Shown here piece by piece: positions 8,382-15,271 of a stretch of DNA of 64,000 nucleotides. The stretch's first letter is position 1, and each line of letters starts with the position of its first letter. The notes below the pieces were generated by a model that had not been told where the DNA came from, did no database searches, and worked only from the letters and a program-made list of their open reading frames with translations. The DNA is from Rhodobiaceae bacterium (GTDB lineage: Bacteria; Pseudomonadota; Alphaproteobacteria; Rhizobiales; Tepidamorphaceae), in contig JACKJP010000003.1 in assembly GCA_020637895.1 (NCBI GenBank), positions 186,001 to 250,000 on the forward strand, given 5' to 3'. A program made the translations under genes and the position numbers.

Positions 8382-8757
8382 GGCTAAGTATTTCCTCTTC
8401 ATATGCGATCAGGCGACGCGCGCATTTCAAAGCTTTATAGGGGTTTTGGTTTAATATTTCGTTATTTATTGCCTCAATTTGAGGCAACATGCTTGGCGCG
8501 GCCGCGACAATATCTTTGGTTAGGGCCATATATTCTTCGCGGTATTTCTCAAAATCAGATTCCAGGTAGACCATCTGGACGACCAGATAGATCCGTCGCG
8601 CCGGTGAATCGGCGTCTTCCGGCGTCATGATGTCTTTCTGGCGGAGAATGGGCGCATTGCCCTCGATAAACAGCCTCGTACGCTGGTTGTCGTTGGTGAT
8701 CACGACTGTGCCGAGGATGATACGTTCGCCCGGCTTGAGTTCGACTTTGAGGGCCAT
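8320..8757 (-). CDS. flbT: flagellum biosynthesis repressor FlbT
   Basis: The protein is 145 aa with the typical FlbT opening MALKVELKPGERIILGT and the IYLVVQMVYL core. In Caulobacter FlbT acts after transcription: it associates with the 5' leader of flagellin mRNA and lowers its stability and translation when the hook is incomplete. The start at 8757 fits the family N-terminus and follows GGGAGAC. It is upstream of flaF and next to the flagellin gene, whose leader carries a suitable hairpin. A CtrA-like box lies 71-87 bases upstream. Confidence 0.92.
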   Translation of the reverse strand: MALKVELKPGERIILGTVVITNDNQRTRLFIEGNAPILRQKDIMTPEDADSPARRIYLVVQMVYLESDFEKYREEYMALTKDIVAAAPSMLPQIEAINNEILNQNPYKALKCARRLIAYEEEILSHATHRSAGLQQSGEDHLKSA

Positions 8758-8827
8758 CGTCTGGTCTCCCTTCTGGAGCGATGAGCGGATTTCTTCCGCG
8801 ACCATGCCCCGATTCTGCCGCCGCAAT

Positions 8828-8844
8828 GGTTAACGGGCGGTTAC
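8828..8844 (-). promoter_or_regulatory. CtrA-like box upstream of flbT-flaF
   Basis: On the minus strand GTAA-N7-TTAACC differs from the CtrA consensus TTAA-N7-TTAAC at one base. It lies 71-87 bases upstream of the flbT start. Confidence 0.55.
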
Positions 8845-8873
8845 GCCGGAAATCCGCGCAAGGGCGGGCGTCT

Positions 8874-8910
8874 TAAAAAAGAAAAACGGCGGGGCTTTTG
8901 GCCCCGCCGC
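8874..8910 (-). terminator. flagellin terminator
   Basis: Read on the minus strand, CGGCGGGGCC-AAAA-GCCCCGCCG is followed by TTTTTCTTTTTT. This is a textbook intrinsic terminator 25 bases past the flagellin stop. Confidence 0.92.
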
Positions 8911-8934
8911 TGATGTTGCCTTTTGCGCTGTCGA

Positions 8935-10545
8935 TCAGAACAGGCGCAGGACGTTCTGATCGGCCTGGGAGGCCAGCGAGAGCGCCGTGGAGGAGAGCTG
9001 CTGGCGGGTCTGCAGTGCAAGCAGGTTCGCCGCTTCCTCGTTGGTGTCGGCCAGCGTCAGGTTCGACGCACCGGTCTCCAGCGTGTTGATCAGGTTGTTG
9101 GTGAAGTCCTGACGGGTCTCGACGATCGACAGGTTCGAACCGAAGGCCGAAGACTGCGTGCGCAGCGTATCGATCGCATCACCCAGCTCAGTGAGCGCGG
9201 CATTGATATCTGCGTTGTCGTCGAAGCCACCGCTGGCGACGGCGCTGATGCCGAGGCCCGCGGAGTCGTAGGTGACGCCGGTAATGTCGAGCGAGGAGGA
9301 ACCGTCCTCGTTGAACAGCACCGAAAGGTCGTCGCCGTTGAGCAGGTTCACACCGTTGAAGCCGGCATCCTTCGTCAGCTGGTCGATCTGGTCACGCAGC
9401 TCGTTGAACTGCGTCACATATTCGTCCCGCTTCGGATTGGCGACTTCGGCTGTCGTCGCCGCAGAACCGGTGTCCGACGTATCGGAGATGCCGGTGGAGC
9501 CGCCAGAGACGGTCGCCGAGTAGCTGCTGACGCCGACCGACGAACCCGTGCCGGTGGTGGCCGAGGCGAAGGTAAGGTCGCCGCCGGTGCCGACAGTTGC
9601 CACGGTCGCGCCGGCCTGATCGTTGATCAGGGCCGCGATGTCGGCCGCCGTGAGGGCGGAGGCATCGAGCGAGGCGGAGTTGGCCGTGTTGTAGGCCGTG
9701 ACCGCTGCAGAATCGATCGTGATTGTCGTCGTCGTGCCATCAACATCAAGATCGAAGCTGATGGAGTCGCCCGCAACAGCTGCCGAACCAGTGTCGGAAC
9801 CATCGGCAATGCCGGTCGAACCGCCCGTCGTGGTCTCCGAGTAGCTGGCGACCGAGATCGTCGAACCGGTGCCGGTCGTGGTCGAGGCCAGGTCGATATT
9901 GCCGCCGTTGACGGTGGCGATCGAAGCGCCGGCCTGATCGTTGATGAGGTCGGCGATATCCTGTGCCGTCAGCGCGGAGGCGTCGAGCGAGGTGGAGTTG
10001 GCCGTGTTGTAGGCCGTGACCGCTGCTGAATCGATCGTGATCGTCGTGGCGCCGGCGCCGTCGACGTCGAGATCGAAGGAGATGGCATCAGAACCGCCCG
10101 AGATATCGACGGTCGTGAAGGCGCCACCGGCGAGCGTCGCGGAGGTTGCCGAAGAACCGGCACCCGAGACGTCGACGTCGGAGAACGTTCCGGCATCGAA
10201 TGTCGCGGAGGTTGCTGCAACCGTAGATTCAACGGTCGCGGCGGTCTGCAGCGCCTGACGGGCTGTGGACTGAGCCGTTTCGACGAGCTTGGTGATCGCG
10301 GAGATGCCGTTGTCGGCAGCTTCGATGGTCTGAATGGCGTTCGACACCGAATCCAGCAGACGGCCGAGATCGGATGCGCGGCTGTTCAGCGACGAGGCGG
10401 TGAAGAAGTTGGTCGGATTGTCGAGCGCGGAGTTGACCTTCTTACCGGTCGACAGACGCTCCTGGGTCTTGGAAAGGAGGCTTGCCGTATTCTGCAGGTT
10501 GAGCAGGTTCGAACGGACTGCCTTCGAGAGAACGATGTCTGACAT
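8935..10545 (-). CDS. flagellin with duplicated central domain
   Basis: The 536-aa filament subunit is the only flagellin in the window. The N-terminal D0/D1 helices run to about residue 110 (NLQNTASLLSKTQERLSTG; KKVNSALDNPTNFF) and the C-terminal helices from about 372 (TRQQLSSTALSLASQADQ, ending LRLF). Between them lies a Thr/Ser/Gly/Asp-rich surface region made of two tandem copies of a module of about 104 residues (153-256 and 260-363). The copies share SFDLDVDG, TIDSAAVTAYNTANS, LDASALTA and ALINDQAGA-type segments and are about 75-80% alike by eye. The module resembles the flagellin IN motif family. The region before it (114-150) also repeats a shorter unit. The protein has no cysteine. 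The gene has its own CtrA-box promoter region and terminator. Confidence 0.94.
   Translation of the reverse strand: MSDIVLSKAVRSNLLNLQNTASLLSKTQERLSTGKKVNSALDNPTNFFTASSLNSRASDLGRLLDSVSNAIQTIEAADNGISAITKLVETAQSTARQALQTAATVESTVAATSATFDAGTFSDVDVSGAGSSATSATLAGGAFTTVDISGGSDAISFDLDVDGAGATTITIDSAAVTAYNTANSTSLDASALTAQDIADLINDQAGASIATVNGGNIDLASTTTGTGSTISVASYSETTTGGSTGIADGSDTGSAAVAGDSISFDLDVDGTTTTITIDSAAVTAYNTANSASLDASALTAADIAALINDQAGATVATVGTGGDLTFASATTGTGSSVGVSSYSATVSGGSTGISDTSDTGSAATTAEVANPKRDEYVTQFNELRDQIDQLTKDAGFNGVNLLNGDDLSVLFNEDGSSSLDITGVTYDSAGLGISAVASGGFDDNADINAALTELGDAIDTLRTQSSAFGSNLSIVETRQDFTNNLINTLETGASNLTLADTNEEAANLLALQTRQQLSSTALSLASQADQNVLRLF
9457..9768 (-). repeat. flagellin internal tandem repeat, copy 2 (residues 260-363)
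   Basis: Second copy of the flagellin surface module, from DSISFDLDVDG to SDTGSAA. The two copies share long nearly identical nucleotide stretches, for example around GGCCGTGTTGTAGGCCGTGA on the plus strand, which suggests a fairly recent duplication or homogenisation. Confidence 0.85.
9769..10089 (-). repeat. flagellin internal tandem repeat, copy 1 (residues 153-259)
   Basis: First copy, from DAISFDLDVDG to DTGSAA plus a three-residue linker. The repeat period is 107 codons (321 bases). Confidence 0.85.
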
Positions 10546-10588
10546 GATAGTGTACCCTTTCTAGGTTACGCAACGATACTCACAACAC

Positions 10589-10607
10589 GCGTCTCTTCCT
10601 GAGACGC
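10589..10607 (-). promoter_or_regulatory. stem-loop in flagellin 5' leader (candidate FlbT target)
   Basis: GCGTCTC-AGGAA-GAGACGC forms a perfect 7-bp stem with an AGGAA loop, extendable by CAC/GTG with one bulged A. It lies 44-62 bases before the flagellin start. The loop sequence resembles a Shine-Dalgarno core. Caulobacter FlbT is known to act on the leader of flagellin mRNA; that this hairpin is the target is inference. Confidence 0.55.
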
Positions 10608-10632
10608 AGTGGAGGAGAATGGATCAGGGCGC

Positions 10633-10649
10633 TTAAAACCGGGTTAACC
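10633..10649. promoter_or_regulatory. CtrA box in flagellin promoter region
   Basis: TTAA-AACCGGG-TTAACC matches TTAA-N7-TTAAC exactly, and the opposite strand also reads TTAA-N7-TTAA. It is 88-104 bases upstream of the flagellin start. No good sigma-54 element was found here. Confidence 0.65.
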
Positions 10650-10690
10650 GGCTTGCGTAACCGTAGCCCACACAAAGGATTTCTGGATTC

Positions 10691-10707
10691 GGTTAACGGA
10701 TGGTGAA
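10691..10707 (-). promoter_or_regulatory. second CtrA-like site upstream of flagellin
   Basis: On the minus strand TTCA-N7-TTAACC has one mismatch to the CtrA consensus. Together with 10633-10649 it would give a double site. It abuts the stop of the FlaG-like gene. Confidence 0.4.
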
Positions 10708-11109
10708 TCAGGCCAGACGGTCGACTGTGTGCGCCGGTTCGGCGGGCAGGTCGGCGGTTTCAGGCTGGGGCGCCTCGCCGGCATATTCGGTCTGGAGATA
10801 TTCGCGCAGGCGGATCATCGACTGGGCAGGCCACTGCCAGACGACGTCGCCGGTAGAGATATCGAGCGCCTTGTAGACAAGGTCGCCCGTTTCCGTTGCG
10901 AAATCGAGTTCGCGGCCGCGCTGGCGCTTCTCTTCGTAGGTTTCCGACCTGCGGTCTTCCGGCCGATCGCCGCTCTTTTCGGCCGATCCGGCAGCTGAGA
11001 CGGTCTTTCGCGAATCCATATCGGTCGCCACAGCGCTACGCTGTTCCGGCGATTTATATTCAGGGGCCTGAGGCGCGACGCCCGGCCTTGCTACACCATA
11101 CGACTCCAT
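10708..11109 (-). CDS. FlaG-like flagellar protein
   Basis: The protein is 133 aa. The N-terminal 65 residues are polar and low complexity (SPEQRSAVATDMDSRKT...). The C-terminal part, DFATETGDLVYKALDISTGD with WQWPAQSMIRLREYL, has the pattern of FlaG proteins (a V-D-x-x-T-G-E-V-I-x-Q-I-P-x-E motif followed by a helix). FlaG proteins influence filament length, but the mechanism is not settled. The start at 11109 (MESYG) lies about 20 codons inside a longer frame. It sits upstream of flagellin on the same strand. The family call is by motif only. Confidence 0.6.
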   Translation of the reverse strand: MESYGVARPGVAPQAPEYKSPEQRSAVATDMDSRKTVSAAGSAEKSGDRPEDRRSETYEEKRQRGRELDFATETGDLVYKALDISTGDVVWQWPAQSMIRLREYLQTEYAGEAPQPETADLPAEPAHTVDRLA

Positions 11110-11208
11110 GTCCGACTCCCAGGGCTTGATTGCCCTCAAACGCGGGAAACACGCATTCGAACACAACGTATGGTAATGGCAGCAGGTGAATCTCCGGTTA
11201 ATTACTTA

Positions 11209-11221
11209 GGCAAAATTTTCC
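11209..11221. promoter_or_regulatory. near-match to the flagellar palindrome upstream of the FlaG-like gene
   Basis: GGCA-AAATT-TTCC has one mismatch to GGCA-N5-TGCC. It lies about 100 bases ahead of the FlaG-like start, but no matching sigma-54 promoter was found between them. Confidence 0.25.
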
Positions 11222-11250
11222 GACCTGATATTGCCGCGTTTCGGCCACGG

Positions 11251-11757
11251 CTAGAGCGCCCGGTCGACGGCAATCGGTACCGCCCGCGCAGGACCGCCCT
11301 GTCGCGCCGCATTGCCGCCATAGACCGCTGGTCCGGACTGCTTGCGGGCAACCTCGCCGGCGACGCCCTTGACGAGCGCATCGGAGACGGCCCGGGCTGC
11401 CGAGAGGACGGCCAGGTTCGTGCGCAGTGCCTGCTCCATCGCCTCACGGCGGCGGCGCAGCTTGTCGACTTCCACCGGAACGAGCCGTCCCAGCATGTCG
11501 GCATTGGCTTTCAGGATCTCGACGCGCCGCGCATAAGTGGTCGCAAGAGCGGTCTTTTTGGCGGACAGCGCCATCGATTCCTCAACGCGCCCGGCACGCA
11601 GCAGCTCGGTCTCGGCCTCCAGGACATCGAGAAGCTGTGTGATCGTCTCCTGAAGATCGTCAAAGAATATGCCGGCCTGTTCGCGGCCAGCGATGGCACG
11701 CAACGGGACGTCCTGGTGGCCGGAGAGTGCGCCTTCTGCGGTTGGGGCGTGGGTCAT
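11251..11757 (-). CDS. FlgN-like flagellar export chaperone (FlbY position)
   Basis: The protein is 168 aa and predicted mostly helical, with long heptad-like stretches (FFDDLQETITQLLDVLEAETELL; KLRRRREAMEQALRTNL), as in FlgN-type chaperones that hold FlgK and FlgL before export. It follows the rod-binding protein with a single base between stop and start. In Caulobacter the equivalent position after flgI and cheL holds FlbY. Sequence motifs are weak, so the role rests on size, helical pattern and context. Confidence 0.55.
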   Translation of the reverse strand: MTHAPTAEGALSGHQDVPLRAIAGREQAGIFFDDLQETITQLLDVLEAETELLRAGRVEESMALSAKKTALATTYARRVEILKANADMLGRLVPVEVDKLRRRREAMEQALRTNLAVLSAARAVSDALVKGVAGEVARKQSGPAVYGGNAARQGGPARAVPIAVDRAL

Positions 11758-11758
11758 G

Positions 11759-12082
11759 TTACTTGATCTCCTGAAGGGAAAGCAGTTCGCGTTTGACGTC
11801 TTCGGCGAGACCGAAGCCGCCGGACGCGCTGATCTGATGGGCGTACTGGTCGAGCAGGAACCCGCGGAAAGCCTCTTCGCCCGAACCGCCGCCGAAGGGG
11901 CCATCGGTCTTGAGGCCCGAAAACATCTGGCCGAGCATCTGGGAGATGAAAACCTGCTCGAATTCCTTGGCCGCGGCCGTTGCCGTCTCGGTGCGCGCTG
12001 CGCCGGAGCCGCCGGCGACTGGCTGACCAGGGGTGCCGGCCAGGAGTGTGGGAGAGACGGAGGCAAGCGACTGGGCGTTCAT
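11759..12082 (-). CDS. rod-binding protein (FlgJ N-terminal domain / CheL-like)
   Basis: The protein is 107 aa. The core AAKEFEQVFISQMLGQMF...GGGSGEEAFRGFLLDQYA matches the rod-binding domain (PF10135) of FlgJ. The muramidase domain of enteric FlgJ is absent, as usual in alphaproteobacteria. It caps or scaffolds rod assembly in the periplasm. The ATG at 12082 overlaps the flgI stop (TGATG), showing translational coupling; the GTG at 12085 is an alternative. Confidence 0.85.
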   Translation of the reverse strand: MNAQSLASVSPTLLAGTPGQPVAGGSGAARTETATAAAKEFEQVFISQMLGQMFSGLKTDGPFGGGSGEEAFRGFLLDQYAHQISASGGFGLAEDVKRELLSLQEIK

Positions 12083-13233
12083 CACATCACCTCGATTTCA
12101 GCCTGGAGCGCACCGGCGGCCTTGATCGCCTGGAGGATGGCGATCAGGTCTCGCGGGCCGATCCCCAGCGCGTTCAGCCCGTCGACAAGTTCCTGAAGGC
12201 TGACGCTTTCGCGCAGGACGGCAAGCTGCCGGTTGCTGTCGTCGGTGACGGTCACGTCGGTACGCGGCACCACGACCGTCTGGCCATCGGAGAGCGGGGC
12301 GGGCTGACTGACTGCCGGGCTCTCCGCAATCGTCACGGTCAGGTTTCCTTGCGCGACGGCAACCGTCGAGACGCGAACGTCAGCACCCATGACGATGATG
12401 CCCGACTGCTCGTCGATGACGACTCGGGCCTGCTGGTCAGGTTCGACGCGCAACTGCTCAATCTGGGTGAGCAGCGAAACCATGTTTTCCGATGCGTTCT
12501 CGGGCCTGCGCAACACGACGGTCGCGGGATCGATGCTTTCAGCAACGCGAGGTCCGAGAAAGTCATTGATCGTATTGGCGATGCGGCGTGCGGTCGTCAG
12601 GTCCGGATTGCGAAGGCTGAGTCGCAATTCCCGGGCACCGGCAAGCGCAAACTGGATTTCCCGTTCGATCAAGCCGCCATTGGAAATGCGCCCGGAGGTG
12701 GGAACTCCGCGCGTAACGGAAGCGGCCGCACCCGAGGCCTCGAAACCTGCTATGGCGACCGGGCCCTGGCCGACGGCATAAACTTCGCCATCGGCGCCGA
12801 GAAGAGGTGTTACGAGAAGCGTGCCGCCCTGAAGGCTGGCGGCATCGCCAAGCGCGGAGACGGAAACATCCATCCGCGTGCCCTGGGTGGCGAAGGCCGG
12901 GAGGTTGGCGGTGACCATCACCGCGGCGACATTCTTGGTGCGCATGCTGGCGCCCCGCGTATTGACGCCGAGCCGCTCCAGCATGGCCTGCAGGCTCTGC
13001 AGGGTGAAGGGCGCGTTGTTCAGCGAGTCGCCCGTACCGTTGAGCCCAACCACGAGGCCGTAACCGATGAGCTGGTTCTCGCGCACGCCCTCAATGTCGA
13101 CCAGATCCTTGATCCGCGACGTCGGGCGCGCAGTCCCAATGCCGTCAGCCATCGCCGGCAATGTCAGCGCGGCGGTGAGGGTTAGGGCAAGCATCGGCTT
13201 CAGTATGGCCTTGGCGATTCGGATCGTATTCAT
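12082..13233 (-). CDS. flgI: flagellar P-ring protein FlgI
   Basis: The 383-aa precursor starts MNTIRIAKAILKPMLALT... with a Sec signal peptide ending near PAMA-DG (residues 28-30). The mature N-terminus SRIKDLVDIEGVRENQLIGY and the motifs GLNGTGDSLNNAPFT and NTRGASMRTKNVAAVMVTA are FlgI hallmarks. It forms the periplasmic P ring around the distal rod. The start at 13233 follows GGAG. A well-formed sigma-54 element lies 40-55 bases upstream. The gene is divergent from fliX, as in Caulobacter. Confidence 0.94.
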   Translation of the reverse strand: MNTIRIAKAILKPMLALTLTAALTLPAMADGIGTARPTSRIKDLVDIEGVRENQLIGYGLVVGLNGTGDSLNNAPFTLQSLQAMLERLGVNTRGASMRTKNVAAVMVTANLPAFATQGTRMDVSVSALGDAASLQGGTLLVTPLLGADGEVYAVGQGPVAIAGFEASGAAASVTRGVPTSGRISNGGLIEREIQFALAGARELRLSLRNPDLTTARRIANTINDFLGPRVAESIDPATVVLRRPENASENMVSLLTQIEQLRVEPDQQARVVIDEQSGIIVMGADVRVSTVAVAQGNLTVTIAESPAVSQPAPLSDGQTVVVPRTDVTVTDDSNRQLAVLRESVSLQELVDGLNALGIGPRDLIAILQAIKAAGALQAEIEVM

Positions 13234-13272
13234 GGTCGGGCGGATCTCCTGCCGGTCGTTCTGCCTTTCCTT

Positions 13273-13288
13273 AGCGAATGTCGTGCCA
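13273..13288 (-). promoter_or_regulatory. sigma-54 promoter of flgI operon
   Basis: TGGCACGACATTCGCT on the minus strand matches TGGCACG-N4-TTGCW with one mismatch (TCGC for TTGC). The GG and GC dinucleotides and their spacing are intact. The transcript would start near 13262, about 29 bases before the flgI start. Confidence 0.7.
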
Positions 13289-13384
13289 AATGGCGCAGTT
13301 CTCGGAAATTCAATAATTTCAGTAAGATATTGCCTGAGCTGTAACCGCCCGAGGAGCGCTGAAGCCGGCGAAAAAATGCCGGGC

Positions 13385-13397
13385 GGCAAAAGCTGCC
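13385..13397. promoter_or_regulatory. GGCA-N5-TGCC palindrome between flgI and fliX
   Basis: GGCA-AAAGC-TGCC, centred at 13391, 104.5 bp from the -24 GG of the flgI sigma-54 element. This is one helical turn further than at flgF and flgE. It also lies six bases upstream of the fliX CtrA box. Confidence 0.55.
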
Positions 13398-13403
13398 GGG
13401 CGG

Positions 13404-13420
13404 TTAATGATGCGTTAACC
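13404..13420 (+). promoter_or_regulatory. CtrA box of fliX
   Basis: TTAA-TGATGCG-TTAACC is an exact TTAA-N7-TTAAC match. It lies 48-64 bases upstream of the fliX start. Confidence 0.75.
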
Positions 13421-13467
13421 GTGTTCCGCCTAGCGTTGGCGGGTCAGCGGAACGAACGGGTGAAGCG

Positions 13468-13890
13468 GTGAGAATCGAAACGGGAAACGGCATTGCGGGC
13501 GTTGCGGCGTCGAAACGCCGATCACGTTCGGGTTCAAACGGCTCATTTTCGATCGAAGACGAGGCGGATGTCGGCCGTAGCGGGACGATTTCCGGTTTCT
13601 CGAGCCTCGGGGGCGTCGATGCACTTCTCGCGCTTCAGGCGGTCGATCCCGATGAATCAAGGCAGCGGCAGGCAATCGACCACGGCCGCGACATCCTCGA
13701 TACGCTCGAATCACTCAAGACCGATCTGCTCGGTGGCCGCATAGATGGCGAACGGCTGGAACGTCTGACGGCCATCCTGAGGCGTAGGGCAGATCATTCG
13801 AGCGATCCCGGCCTGAAGGCAATTCTGGCGGAAATCGAGCTCCGGGCGCATGTGGAACTGGCAAAGCTCGGCCGGAATCCGCTGTTTTAA
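13468..13890 (+). CDS. fliX: flagellar assembly regulator FliX
   Basis: The protein is 140 aa from a GTG start. It has the FliX pattern: MRIETGNGIAG, a Ser/Gly-rich linker, then SLGGVDALLALQAV, HGRDILDTLESLKTDLL and a helical C-terminus. In Caulobacter FliX couples completion of the early basal body to the sigma-54 activator FlbD. Its presence, with CtrA and sigma-54 sites around it, supports a Caulobacter-type hierarchy here. It is divergent from flgI. FlbD itself is not in the window. Confidence 0.88.
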   Translation: MRIETGNGIAGVAASKRRSRSGSNGSFSIEDEADVGRSGTISGFSSLGGVDALLALQAVDPDESRQRQAIDHGRDILDTLESLKTDLLGGRIDGERLERLTAILRRRADHSSDPGLKAILAEIELRAHVELAKLGRNPLF

Positions 13891-14053
13891 TGCCATTTCA
13901 GCCATTCTGCGCCCGGTTCGCCGCAGCGGCGAATTTGCCCATTTTTTCAGCATTCTGATCGTCGCAAAAAATTGAGGGCATTCGATATTGTTTCGCTGCC
14001 GGGCTCCCTCTATAAAGCGGCCCGAATTGCCGGATTACGGGAGTGTAGCGTCG

Positions 14054-14470
14054 ATGGCCAAGCATGACGTCATATCGCTCGACCTGAATGACAGCGAGCC
14101 GTTCATGAACGAACGGCAGAGGGCGTATTTCAAGGCAAAGCTGATTGCCTGGAAGGACGACATCCTGCGCGAGAGCAAGGAAACCCTTGTTCATCTGCAG
14201 CATGAAAACCAGCATCATCCCGATCTCGCCGACCGCGCGTCGACGGAGACGGACCGTTCCATCGAATTGAGGGCACGGGACCGGCAGCGCAAGCTGATCT
14301 CGAAGATTGAAGCTGCGCTGAAGCGCATCGAGGATGGCACGTACGGTTATTGCGAGGAAACGGGTGAGCCGATCAGCCTGAAGCGGCTCGACGCACGCCC
14401 CATCGCGACGCTGTCGATCGAGGCGCAGGAAGCCCATGAACGTCGCGAACGGGTTTATCGCGACGACTGA
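14054..14470 (+). CDS. dksA: RNA polymerase-binding transcription factor DksA
   Basis: The protein is 138 aa from the ATG at 14054. DksA features are FMNERQRAYFKAKL, the coiled-coil region with the ELRARDRQRKLI end, and GTYGYCEETGEPISLKRLDARP. Only one Cys of the classical four-Cys zinc finger remains (YCEE; no C-x2-C pair after it), so this looks like a Cys-poor DksA that does not bind zinc normally. DksA works with ppGpp in the secondary channel of RNA polymerase. It ends at an intrinsic terminator. Confidence 0.9.
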   Translation: MAKHDVISLDLNDSEPFMNERQRAYFKAKLIAWKDDILRESKETLVHLQHENQHHPDLADRASTETDRSIELRARDRQRKLISKIEAALKRIEDGTYGYCEETGEPISLKRLDARPIATLSIEAQEAHERRERVYRDD

Positions 14471-14493
14471 GACGCATCCTGCCATTGAACAAA

Positions 14494-14530
14494 AAAAGGC
14501 GGCACGGAATATTCCATGCCGCCTTTTCTT
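14494..14530 (+). terminator. dksA terminator
   Basis: AAAGGCGGCA / TGCCGCCTTTTCTTTT, with an inner palindrome GGAATATTCC extending the stem. It starts 24 bases after the dksA stop. Confidence 0.88.
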
Positions 14531-14560
14531 TTAGCGTGCCGCGATACGCGCGGTTCGGCT

Positions 14561-14998
14561 TCAGGCACGGCGAAGCCGGAGATGCGGTTCACCATCCGAC
14601 GTTCTGGCGGTGGTAACACCGGTTTCGTCGATCGTCGCGTTCACGCGCCTGCGGAAGGCCGAGAAGCTGTCGAATTTCACCACATCGACCGGTTCGTCGA
14701 ACTCAAGCGTGACACGCTGATAGGCGCCATCTGCAATCAGCGTGACGGACAATACGCGGCCAGCGAATGGCTGGCCGAGATAGTGTCCCTGCACGCGGTC
14801 GCCAGGTGCGAGATAGATCGGTGGCGGCGCATTGCCCACAGCCGCATGCAACGTGTTCCAGTCTCGATAGCCACGCTGACGCGCAACCAGTTCAAGTGAA
14901 TGGCTGTGACTTATGTCTGTGCCGGCCTCGGCAAGCGCACCGCGCAACGATCTGGCCTGCGTTTTCAATTCCTCAAGGGTCGGGAGTGCTGCCCTCAT
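14561..14998 (-). CDS. glyoxalase-superfamily-type small protein, function unknown
   Basis: The protein is 145 aa. The N-terminal segment ISHSHSLELVARQRGYRDWN is typical of proteins annotated as glyoxalase-related, where it is a small helical domain rather than the VOC fold. The second half (APGDRVQGHYLGQPFAGRVL) looks like a small beta-barrel. The start at 14998 (MRAALPTLEEL) was chosen over 15052 because the conserved part begins there. It is a single gene between dksA and flgH, convergent with dksA and with no clear flagellar role. Confidence 0.6.
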   Translation of the reverse strand: MRAALPTLEELKTQARSLRGALAEAGTDISHSHSLELVARQRGYRDWNTLHAAVGNAPPPIYLAPGDRVQGHYLGQPFAGRVLSVTLIADGAYQRVTLEFDEPVDVVKFDSFSAFRRRVNATIDETGVTTARTSDGEPHLRLRRA

Positions 14999-15211
14999 AT
15001 CCTGCCTCGTCACCCATGCGGGACAACAAGCGAACGGCGCCCGCATTGCCATTCACGCCGCATGGTCAATGCGAGGGGATGGGCTTTGTCGGTACCTTCA
15101 CCAAACCTTCTCGTCGAAGGCGCGGGCGGCCGGCGGCACCGGGCCGAAAGAGCATGTCAGATAGGGTGAGGGAGAAACCAAGTCAATGGCGGTGAAACCC
15201 GACAGCAAATG

Positions 15212-15246
15212 ACGCGGGCCTTTTCGGGGAGTGAAAAGGCCCGCGC
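15212..15246. terminator. hairpin downstream of flgH
   Basis: CGCGGGCCTTTTC / GAAAAGGCCCGCG, a 13-bp perfect stem, lies 26-60 bases past the flgH stop. A short TTTT follows on the plus strand and only TCATTT on the minus, so it is a moderate terminator for the flgFGAH transcript. The rest of 14999-15271 shows nothing else. Confidence 0.6.
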
Positions 15247-15271
15247 CGTTTTGTCGTTCCAGAGGGGAGTT

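Noticed and set aside
8923..10029. 368-codon plus-strand open frame across the flagellin gene
   Set aside because: It is antisense to a clear flagellin, is Arg/Gly-rich with no domain, and its apparent repeats mirror the flagellin duplication.
9457..10089. Possible CRISPR-like or satellite repeat
   Set aside because: Only two copies, 321 bases apart, in frame and within a coding region; it is a protein-module duplication.
11195..11204. CtrA box upstream of the FlaG-like gene
   Set aside because: Only a single TTAACC half-site; no second half at seven bases.
11980..13185. 401-codon plus-strand frame opposite flgI
   Set aside because: Shadow of the strongly supported flgI.
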